Of a DNA stretch of 64,000 nucleotides, positions 24,190-61,728 are shown piece after piece. The DNA lies in NCBI GenBank assembly GCA_023101725.1, contig JALJCO010008669.1, positions 239,266 through 303,265 on the forward strand, read 5' to 3'. Every line of letters starts with the position of its first letter. Positions within the stretch are counted from its first letter, which is position 1. The translations under genes were made by a program, and so were the position numbers. The notes beneath the pieces were generated by a model. The model was not told the origin of the DNA, did no database searches, and was given only the letters and a program-made list of their open reading frames with translations. The DNA comes from Atherinomorus stipes. Lineage: Eukaryota > Chordata > Actinopteri > Atheriniformes > Atherinidae.

Positions 24190-24720
24190 TGGAGCCCTTA
24201 GATTTCTGTCTTGATTCAGCTACAGATGTCTTTTACTCTTCCTGATAAGGACATAGATTTTTTTGGCACCATTAAGTGTCAGGATGGGTCCACTTCTCCA
24301 GCAGAGATGATAAGCACAGACAGGGCCAGGTTGAAGGTGTGGAAGTTGACGCAACCTTTGCCCTCCAGCCACTACCAATCTCTCTGCTCCAGAAGTGTCA
24401 GCCAGTTTCTGTAGTGTTGGCTTGAGTCAGAAGACAGCAATGCAGGCTCCTCTTCTATTTTTTATCTTATTCACAAGGAGGACAAAGGAGTGAAGTGGAA
24501 GGAGGCTGGAAGGATGGACACATCTCACAGCGGAAAACTCATCCAGTCTGTGACTTTTGTTGGAAGCTCTGACTGAAGCATGCTGACAGGCAGTGCCACT
24601 AATGAGAGCGACAAGCTAGCTGCGTCTGTGCTCATTGCCAAGGACACCTCATAAGTCTTGCCTTCCACCTTCTACCCCTGCTAGCTTCCACCACTGTCTC
24701 AACCCCATCTCCTCTCTCTC
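24190..24720. other. GC-elevated repeat-free block downstream of gfap
   Basis: About 0.5 kb with higher GC than its surroundings and no repeat structure, between two possible gfap poly(A) signals. It could be distal 3'UTR, an enhancer or a remnant exon. A 30-codon open stretch on the minus strand ends at a TGA (24,279-24,281), but no matching splice context or partner exons were found. Confidence 0.35.
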
Positions 24721-26685
24721 ATTATAACCCCACTTTCTTATATACTTTCTTTTGTTTTTTTGAATGTCAGATGTGACTTTAACCTTAGTTATGACCAGTG
24801 CTACATACTGTAACATGCTATCATGTTATGTTAACGGAAATAAAAGATTTTGTTCGCTGGAAATCATGGCTCATGTTTTCCACAAGTCTTCCTTACAGGC
24901 TTCTTTGTTTATTTGGCATGACAGGTCACGATTTCACAGTTATATTTTCTCATCTGTGATTCAAAACTGACATATTCCTGCAATATATGAGGTCTAATTT
25001 CTGTGAAATGAGGGTTATATATACTGACAGTTCCAGATGACTTCAGGCTATTAGAGGTCTGACAGCAGAAGACGGATAGTACTGAAAACTGATTGTTTCA
25101 GCCCGTCAGGCTGGCTCCAATGCTGAACAGATGTGTTCACTTCTTATAACATCATGGTTCATTATGACTTTTACTGTATGTCCATACAGAGACCTCATAT
25201 GTGGTTAAATTTAGCAGCAGGAAAAGCAGAATGGACAAACACCAGATCTGAAATTTCCTTTAATGTAATTTCAGTCATACAATAATGTCATGCTTCAGAC
25301 TTCAGTCTGAGTGTTAAAAGTGAGTGTGACTATGAAAAAAACTTTATGAATTATCTACTTCATTTATTTGTATAACTTATTTCCTTTGATTATACTTGGC
25401 TGTATTCTTACTATTATTCATAGGTATATTACAAGTTTATGATTTAATATGAATCAGGTGGAGAGGGAAAACCCTAATTGTTGTCTCACTTTTGCTGTCA
25501 ACTGGATGAGATGTGTTGCTATAGCAGCTTGCATAAAAAAATAATGTTTGCAGCAGCATCAAATGATTTAAAACTCAAAATGTTAGAAATTGACATGGAA
25601 CTGTGAGAATTTTTGTAAAACACACAAGAATGTATTATTCTATTAAAACTAATTCAGTGGGTGTGTCGGTACTCTATTAGCAACAAATAGGCTACTGATT
25701 GAGGGAACTGAAAACACTAGCAGGTTTCCAGCTGTACTCAAGGACCAGACTGGTGACTGTTCTGTATACAAGAGGCCAAACAGCATCATGTGCCATCAAA
25801 CAGTGTGAAAAATGTGAAATGTGTCTCTTGCTGTTATCCGGGGGAAAGGACAGAAGACAGCAGTTGTTTTCTAACAGGCTGTGCTCAAAGTCATACATCA
25901 AGAAAACTGTTTCCCCATCTTCAAAATGAATTTATCAATTTTATTGGTCCTATGTTTTATGTTTCTAATTTGCAGCAGGAAAAATAAAAGATAAATGAAA
26001 GGTGACATATCCTTATTGTCCGAAGATGCTAATAAAATGTATCTAAGCATGATTATTTTGAGACAAATACAACATTTATGTAGTTAAATTGTAAATACTT
26101 TTAAGACTCATCGTGGAAATGCAGGACTATTAGCTCATGTCATATTTACCCAGCAGGTCTTTATAAATATTTCAATTTTGTTCTTATGTTCATAAAACTC
26201 CTGACCTTTGAAAGAGAACTTCATAGACATTCATACATGCATTAATTTCCTGTGACATTTCTTAAGCCACAGGAAATTAGCATGCAATTTATTCACTTTT
26301 CTATTTGGATCACATGTGATGTGTGCATTTAAGCATGACTCAATAACAAAGTGTGTGTAGGGTACAAAATGTATCTGTTTTGCCGAGCTCTTATCAGAGG
26401 AATGGAGGGTCTCAGGTCTGTGATGAAGGCGACCCTGAGCTGAAGGAATTCCAGGCAGATAAAACTCTCAGGCGGTTGAGGGCCCAAGCCTTGACGTCTG
26501 GCTTTTTCCCGACCAGTCCTTTTCCACGGGAACGGAAAGGGTCAAAAGGTTAAAATGATGCACGTTTTTAGCTGGTTATCTTCCCATAGTGGGTGTGAAA
26601 TGACAACAGCTGTCATTTATGTATACACTGTGTAAAGAATAAACACACACTGCCACCAGGTCTCATAAGAAATTATATACGCATA

Positions 26686-27090
26686 CAGCTGTGTGAAAAA
26701 GTGTTCGCCCCCTTCCTGATTTCTTTTTTTTTTTTTGCATGTTTGTCACACTTAATGATTCAGATCATCAAACAAATTTAAATGTGAGACAAAGATAACA
26801 CAAGTAAACACAAAATACAGTTCAAATGAAGAATTTTTTTTAGTAAGTGGAAAAAAAAAATCCAAAACTCCGTGACCCTGTGTGAAAAAGTGATTGTTTC
26901 ATTCATTTCATTCATCATTCATTTTTTTCCCTTACTAATAAAGATCTTCATTTAAAAAATGCATTTGTGTTTACTTGTGTTATCTTTGTCTAATATTTAA
27001 ATTTGTTTGATGATCTGAAACATTTAAGTGTGACAAACATGCAAAAAAGTAAGAAATCAGGAAGGGGGCAAACACTTTTTCACACAACTG
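26686..27090. mobile_element. TA-flanked non-autonomous DNA transposon (MITE)
   Basis: Terminal inverted repeats start CAGCTGTGTGAAAAAGTGTT and end with a near-exact reverse complement, CACTTTTTCACACAACTG. TA is present on both sides (26,684-26,685 and 27,091-27,092). Homology between the halves continues inward, so the whole 405 bp can fold back. TA duplication and CAG...CTG ends fit a Tc1/mariner-type derivative. There is no transposase. Confidence 0.8.
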
Positions 27091-28177
27091 TATATTTATA
27101 ATTATGCATGTATGGATTGAATTAACCCATGACTGGGAAGACTTACCAATATTATAAAGTTGATTTTAGTTTAATTTTCCTTCCCAAAGCAATGCTATTT
27201 CTAGAATTAATGTTATCAGACAGAGAACAATCAGAGGTGTTTTGATTATTGATTTATATATTAATTTATGAAATGTGAAACAAAACCTCATTCTGGTCTG
27301 TCAGATGTTGCATGTTTTCCGTTTGTGTTCTCCGACTGCTATCTGCTAAATTCTTACAGCCTGCTTAGACATCCAAACAACTTGCAGACATCAGATTGTG
27401 GCAGATAAACTGTATTGTTTTTTACTATTTTGGAGGCCAAACTTTGACTGAGTTAAATATGAAAGTAAAAAGTAAACTAACTTATAACAATATTCCATGC
27501 AACTTTTACAGATACAAGTGGGATTTTTCAAGAAAAATTCAAATAATGAATAAAAATATATGTATGTATTTACCAAATTTGCTAGATGTTTTAAGTCCTT
27601 CATATATCTTATGCACAAACTAATAGATATTCAACCAAATATAATAAAATGTGCATGAAAAGTATTACATAATAATGTCGATGTGATGTTGCAGCCATTA
27701 AAATTTCACAATATTACAGCCATTGCTCTTTGTCTTTTGCTGCCCTTACATTCTTGTCTCACTTGGCTCTCGCACCAAAGGGTCATGAAAAGGCATGTGT
27801 GTTGTTCGGTTAATTTTAGCTCTCATTTCATCAAGGCCATTGAGACAAAACACAGACCAACAAACTTAATCCATCTAGGGAACAGAAGCCACATTCCCTC
27901 TGATCCCCAAACAGCCCCAAGGGTCTGAGCTTCCATATCACCAAACACATGCCCATAACAGCTATTTTTCTTTGTACAAAGTGGAAAGATGGCTTCTTGG
28001 ATGTACAGGTCACCAACCTGTGAGTGGTCTATTGATGCATTTTTGTCACGTGTTTTGAAATTTCTTTTAATTTTGAACAGATTTCTGCTCACCTAGACTT
28101 AGAAGGATCAGAGATATTGTACTTAAAGACAATAGAACCAAAAAAAATACAATTTCCTCAGTGTTTCCAAATATTAA

Positions 28178-29012
28178 AGGGGAAGTTCAGGATTTTTGAC
28201 ATTGGGCCTCATTTTCAAGTGAGCCAGAATGCTACATATCACTGAAGTTTCAACATATTTAATTCTGTTATTCTAGCTCCAGTGGGTCGCCAATGCTATA
28301 ATGCTAGTGCAAGTCAATAGGAATCTGTTAGCCTGTCATTAATAATCTTCATCATTCCACAGAACATTCGAGGCAAATCATTTCTAACTTCAGACTATCT
28401 GTGTAAATGCCGTGTTACACAGAATAATGTTACAAATAAAACTAACCTGCGTTTCGTTGCATTTTGATTGTTGCTGCTGAGAAACTTTACAAAGTTTTAC
28501 TTCCTGTGTTTGGCAGCAGAGTGATGTCATCTGCTGTTACATGCATGAAGGAATCTGATTACACAAATATAAAGTTTAAAATACGGCCACGTCTGAAAGG
28601 CATGAGGATATGTCGGATTTTGAAGATGATTTTGAACTTTTTTCTTCAAACTAACTGTCCCCATGTCTCTATGAACCGAAATACACAGGCAAAGGTAGTA
28701 AGCTGGTAAGAAACTAGTTCCTTAATATGTAATACAAAATTTGTCATACAAGGCTAGTTTTACTTTTTTAACACCCGATTACTAGTTTAACACGACATTT
28801 ATACAGATTTGCCTCGGATGTTCTGTGGAGTGGATAAGATTGGTTTTAATGACAGGCTAGCAGATTCCTATTGACTTCCACTAGCATTAGCATCAGCAAC
28901 CTCCTGGAACTAGAATAACGGGATGAAATATGTGGAAACTGTCTTCAGTGATAAGTAGTGTTCTGGCTCACTTGTAAATGAGGCCCTATGTCAAAAATTC
29001 TGAACTTCCCCT
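28178..29012. mobile_element. TTAA-flanked non-autonomous element (piggyBac-like)
   Basis: The element begins AGGGGAAGTTCAGGATTTTT and ends with the reverse complement (AAAAATTCTGAACTTCCCCT, one mismatch). It is flanked by TTAA at 28,174-28,177 and 29,013-29,016. TTAA duplication with inverted ends is the mark of piggyBac-type transposition. The outer 250 bp or so of each side are inverted copies around a unique centre of about 300 bp. No transposase ORF is present. Confidence 0.8.
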
Positions 29013-30339
29013 TTAAGAGAGAAAGTACAGAAATACAGCCCATAAAATGCTGCTCATCTCTAAACGTTATTAAGGTTGGTCAATGAAACTCCTCTGTGGC
29101 AGTTTTTTCCAAACAAACCTAACAATCTGCAGTGTGTTCGTGTCAAGAAACCACTTCCCCAGGTGACCTTTAAGTACGCCTGAATGTCTGTTCTGTCTCT
29201 AAATATACTGGTCTTGCCAGGTAAGTGTCTGCTCTTTGAGTTAAGGCAGAAGATTGGGGTCTTTATTTATAAGATTGGAGTCCAGGAAAAAAATGAAGTT
29301 GTCCATGCTGACTCTCAGTTTTTCTTTATTATGTCAAGTCTGAATGAGTAACTCAAATTTGTAACTCAAATCAAATGAAACTACTTTAGTCCCCAATTGT
29401 TTGCACTTCTATTTGTGTAACATTAAAATCCAGACAGGAAATTTCGAGCCGCAGTATTTAAAGCCTGCAAAACCAGAGCCCTTTGCTCCTTCTTTGACTT
29501 AACTTCCAGATTTTGTTTTTTATTTGTTATTGGTTTGTTTAGTTTCTTACTGTTCCCTTTTCCCTTCAATTAAACTAATCCAGCTCATCATTTGTCTGTG
29601 ACTGATACTTTCATCACCACAAAAAAAGCCCACACCTTTACATAGGCCCAGAATCAATCATGCTTTTGTTACTGAAAAATTTAAAAGGGATAAGGATGTA
29701 ACAATTACACCAAACTGTAACTTTGCATCTCTGCAAAAGTGGGAGTGCACCCACAAAGAAAGATGCCGCTATTTTGAGCAGAGAGGTTTATGATGTGGGG
29801 TGAAGCAGAGATGGATGAGAGGTTCTGCACTCTGTCAGACCAATGTCAAGTTATCCACAATAAACTAAACATAACAAATGTCAGTATAAAATGCTTCCTT
29901 GTTGAGAAACAAACTCAAAAATGACTTACTGAATAAAACAAACATAACTGATATTAAACACAGCAGGTTGCTCCACAGCCAAGTGGCAAATTTTTAAATA
30001 CATCTTTCTTAATTTTTTTTTCTTATTTTGATTTGACAGCCTTTTTTTTAATCCAAAGTGTTTTATTAAGAAATAATGAATGGGTCTGTGGAATAGATTT
30101 ACATATTGTTTACAAAAAAAAGTGGAAAAAGCAATTACAAAGAAAACTTTACAGAGCTGCAAAACCATGGATTATCTCGTATAACACATTAGTATGGTCT
30201 GTTAAGAAAAAGTGACTTGTAAAAAGCGGAAACATTACATTGGACACATCATTAAACTACTTAAATGTATTTTTCCTTCCACAGGAAAGGACAATAAAGC
30301 TTATTTTGAAAGATAAACTAATGTTTCCGTTGTTGTCCG

Positions 30340-30928
30340 CTCACTTCAGTCTGCTGAGCTGACAGTCGCTCCTGTTGATCGGGGAGGCGGTGGAAGGGGA
30401 GTGGATCTGGGATTCTGGCAAATGGGAGCTTCTTCTCAACCGTCCTTATCGCTCGGTGTCCAAACTTGAGGGAGAATTCTGCGATTATAAAACAAACTGA
30501 CGGATCCTGCGCGTTACAGCCATCCTCTCAACTTTGGCGCACAACAGGTTTCCAATTGACGACTCTGATATTTTTTTAAATGGAGTGGGACATGGTTTTT
30601 ACATTATCTTAGAATACTTTTTTTCCCTCCCTCTTATCCTCGTGCAACATCCTGCATCTGCTATCGCCCCGGCAACCAGTTTTCCTCTCCATCATTGCCC
30701 AGGCTTCATCCCTCAGTCTCTCGCCATCAGCGGTGGCTGGAAAGAACAATAAAACCCTGCTTTAAAAAAAAAAAAAAAAGGAACAAAAGAAAACCATCGT
30801 CGTCCAAGTGGAATCTGATTATTTCCTTTACTAGTGATACTTCAAAAGTGTATGTTTTTGTCTAATTTAGTGTTTATTTAAGCCAGCGAGGTTCATGTGT
30901 CGGGGAAGTATCATCTCTCAGCGCCAAA
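30340..30928 (+). promoter_or_regulatory. kcnh6: kcnh6 proximal promoter and 5'UTR
   Basis: A GC-richer stretch precedes the start codon. TATAAAA at 30,486-30,492 could place transcription start near 30,515, giving a 5'UTR of about 410 nt. The start site itself cannot be fixed from sequence. Confidence 0.5.
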
Positions 30929-58178
<27,250 letters not shown>

Positions 58179-59295
58179 AACAGCCTTGTCCTTTTTACAG
58201 GACAGCCATATTTTCCTCCAGATTAAGTCTTTCCTCCACCCAAAGCCTCCTGTCCTGCTCAGATGTTGCTGGAGAGCAAGGGATGCCTTGCTTTTTGCAT
58301 CACAGAGCGTTCAGGGGCCTCCCGCTTCTCACAGACTGATGAAGTTCAGTATACCTTCAGGTCCTGTGCAGTGAAGATTATTCTTGCCCCAAAGTCTGCA
58401 CTGAGAGTAAGGACATTAAAATTAAAGCAATCACTGGATCTGAATGCTTCACAAACTGCATCCCAGACTCAGGTTTTCATGAGGAGAGGAGAAATAACAA
58501 GGAAAACTAAAATGGTTCACGTTTGAAGAATGATCTGCATTTACTTTGTATAAGAACTGCACATTTAGGGTTTAGCATAGAAAAACTGAAATTATTTTCC
58601 TAATATAAGAGATGTGTTGGTTACATAAAGGACCATACATCTATTTTATGTAACAACGATGAGTGTTTTAGGTTCAGTGTTGCTGTGGTGTTATTAAAAA
58701 TATGATAATAAATGTCTGACACATTTTAAGGGACAAAAGTTCAAGGTATGGCTATGAAAAATGTCATTTTCATCTCACATTTCTTATAATATTCTGACAT
58801 AAAACAGCTCAAGTGTGTCATTTGATCATGGAAAAGAGTTGCAGTGAGCACCGTCAAACTTCAGTTTCTGTTACTTTTACTTGAAGATCTTGGATTGATC
58901 ACAATAGCTTGTTTTCTCAAGTTTCTGTGTCTGTTTATAATGTTCAGCTCAGATCTATGTCAATTATTTGTCAAAGGGGAATAGTCACATGGTTTAGAAT
59001 AAAGTCTTTGTGGAAAAGCCAACAATGGGGAGCTTGTTCTGTCGCTGTAGACACAACTGTGTCACTTCCCCTGAAGACATAAAGGAAGAAAGTAAAGAAG
59101 ATGGTTAAAACATCAGCTGGGAGAGAAGTAAAGAGGATGGTGACTTCTAAATACAGCATTTGTTTAAATTTTATCCCAACTCCAACCACAAGTTGAATGT
59201 AACGTACTCAAGTATTTGCAATTTTGTACAATGTTTCATGAAGCACAAATTCCTGTAACGTATTTTTTTTCAGAATAAAGATACAACACAGTCAC
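58179..59295 (+). other. kcnh6: kcnh6 3'UTR with poly(A) signals
   Basis: Non-coding sequence after the TAG. AATAAA at 58,707-58,712 and 59,274-59,279; the second lies in a T-rich context and gives a 3'UTR of about 1.1 kb. Confidence 0.6.
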
Positions 59296-59735
59296 TGTTG
59301 GAGCTCCAAACCTTTAATTTGCAAATTACATAACCATACTGGGATGCTGGCTTCACCACGAGATGTGGAACTGCATGCGTTGCACAATGAGTACAGCATG
59401 CATGAGCTGTGAGTCATATTGTTATTTGTGTATAAATGGCATGCATTAAAAGTGTATTGCTATTAACAAGTAGCATATTTCCATTAGCTGATTCATCCTG
59501 TAGAAAAGTTGGCATCTAACCAAGCTGAGAGAGTGAAAGGCGAGATACACCCTTGACAGGTGGCATCGCAGGCCTCACATGGGGAGACAGAAAACTATGC
59601 ATGCTCACACATTCACGTCATTTGACTCTTTGAGGAGTCCAGGGTTTCAGGCCAAAACCTAAAGGGGATGGGGACGATATGCAACCCAGACAGAGCAACC
59701 AGGGGGAGAAGAGGATTCTAGCCTCTTCTAGGACA

Positions 59736-59758
59736 TCTACCACTAATTTAGTGGTAGA
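59736..59758. other. Perfect 10-bp stem hairpin
   Basis: TCTACCACTA and TAGTGGTAGA separated by three bases, in intergenic DNA between kcnh6 and dcaf7. No RNA family recognised. Confidence 0.6.
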
Positions 59759-59879
59759 TAGCTAATCTTTACTGTTCCTTCAATGGAAATATAGGCAGAG
59801 AAAATAGCTTTTATTATTTGAATAATTTATATCTATGAATACTAACTTGAGATCACAGAAAATGTGCAGGGGTCTCATT

Positions 59880-60940
59880 TATAAAATTTGTTAAGGAAAA
59901 AAAAAGGGTTTAAAAGGGGGGAAATTAATTTTCAAAAAAAAGTTTCTGATTTATAAAAAAAAACAAGAGGGGAGAATGAGAGCAGCGGGGGTGAAAAAAT
60001 AAAAATTATTTTCCTAGAAAATTGGAGAAGGGGGGAATGGGGGGGGAGATGGTGAAGAGGTGATGAAAATAAATTAAAATAATAAAATAAAAAAATAAAA
60101 TAATAAAAAATACTATAGTAATAAATTCAACCAAACAACACAAAACAAAAAATACAGAACAGAAAGAACGGAGTGTAGGAATAGATGTAAATATCAAATA
60201 ATAAAAAGGAAATAAAAAAATAAAAATAAAAAAAAAAAAAAAAAAAGAAAAATAATAAAAAAAAAAAAAAAAAAGAATTGAAGAAGAGAGAGGAGAGAAA
60301 AAAAAAGAAAAAAAAGAAAAAGAATTAATAATTATAATAAGATAAATAGTGAGAATATAAATAGTAATTAAAGAAAAAATTAAAAAAAATAAGAGGTAGT
60401 GGAAAGAGAGAAATGATAAAAATGAATGAGAAAGATTAAGGAAGAGCAGGATGAAGGAGGAGGAAGGAAAAGGAGTATAAGGATAAGAATATGGGCAATG
60501 ATAATACGGATAATAATCACATTTTGTATTTATATGACTAGATCTAGGACCAGGAACACGAGCCCTGACCACCGGAACAGATCAAAGCCTGACGAGGTAA
60601 AAGCCATCGGTAGGAGCCATCAACCTAGGAGACAAGGGAAGAGGAAGAAGGGGGAGGGGGAGGGGGGGGGAGGGGGTGAGCACAAAAGGTATATGTAATG
60701 GTATAGTCCTGACAGAGTCCCCCTCACAGAGATCTGACACAGACGTAAATACAACCCCACAACAACATCAACACCCAAGAAATTAGCTTACCGAGTTTGC
60801 CAAAAAAAAAATGAAGTTCAGTTTCCCCACAACAACCAACATTCACTCCACTAATAATAAAATATTTTTCTTCCCAATTAAAATCTAATCTGGTCAATTA
60901 TTAAAAAAAAAAATATAGTATGGGGGGGGGGGGGGGGGGA
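59880..60940. repeat. Low-complexity, strand-biased region (possible poor-quality sequence)
   Basis: Long A-rich runs broken by G runs, almost lacking C for several hundred bases, ending in an 18-base G run (60,922-60,939). Around 59,870-59,960 two GATTTATAAAA/CATTTATAAAA-type words recall a common fish repeat, but the text between them looks corrupted. No gene is supported. The long minus-strand ORF here (60,006-60,572) is only Phe/Ser/Ile low complexity. Confidence 0.6.
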
Positions 60941-61439
60941 TCCAACAAGGGAGTAAAGGAGTGGGTGCGTTATATTTGTGGTTTATATCAGCTGCATTGC
61001 TAAACCTGTCAGTAGCAGTTCGTTTAATGAGAATTTCTGCCCTCTTGTGGTCACAATATAAATGCAGACTTTATCAAGTTAAAAAGCAGTGATACTTTCT
61101 GTGCACATATTCAAAATAAAACGCACTCTTCCACTAAACACACATGCACGCAGCCATCGCTGAACACGATTATGATGATGATGCTCATCTGATCAACCTT
61201 AACTAAGTGCCAAGCACATCAACATATTGATACCTATACAAGCAAAAACAGAAGAAGATTATCATAAATGTACATTCACCCCTTTGAGACGAGGAGAGTA
61301 TTTTGGCCCTGAAGCACACATTAAAATAACCATAATGATTTTTTTTAAAACTAAATTTAGACTTAACCGCACAAGTAATTACATTTGAACGAGTGAATTA
61401 AGACTATTTGAAATACAAGACTATTTTCTTTTAATCAAA

Positions 61440-61728
61440 GACAACTTTATGTTGAAAATAATTACCGGAAGTTCCGGTCGCATTGTATAACTTGATCATT
61501 TTTTAAGGTCGTAAAGAGCAGCGCTACTCTTTGTTAAGTGAGGTGCAAAGAAATCTTGATTTGTATCAAGATTGGCTTAATTAAACAGTTAGCGAGACCA
61601 AGTTTTGTGATAATTGTTGTGTGGTAAGCCGAAACTAGTTGGTAAGAGTTTTCTGGCGGGACTTCTTATTTCGTTGTTAGCTAACGCTAACGGGTTAGCT
61701 GCTCAGACAACAGCCGCAGCTCGGGAGG
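61440..61728 (+). promoter_or_regulatory. dcaf7: dcaf7 promoter and 5'UTR
   Basis: A perfect 15-bp palindrome ACCGGAAGTTCCGGT (61,464-61,478) holds two opposed ETS cores (CCGGAA), typical of GABP/ELK-type promoters of broadly expressed genes. It is about 250 bp before the ATG; no TATA box is evident. GTTAGC/GCTAAC words cluster just before the start codon (61,676-61,701). Confidence 0.6.

Larger units (their letters stand above)
24870..30340. other. Intergenic region gfap-kcnh6
   Basis: Apart from the two elements at 26,686-27,090 and 28,178-29,012, this is mainly AT-rich sequence without recognised genes. Two GC-elevated, repeat-free stretches lie at about 26,390-26,560 and 27,730-28,020. 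The second contains the 12-bp palindrome CTTTGTACAAAG (27,970-27,981). Confidence 0.5.

Noticed and set aside
24211..24414. 67-residue + strand ORF downstream of gfap
   Set aside because: No ATG at the start, no homology recognised, no splice context.
60006..60572. 188-residue minus-strand ORF
   Set aside because: Translation is Phe/Ser/Ile/Tyr low complexity from an A/G-rich tract; no domain, and the underlying sequence looks unreliable.
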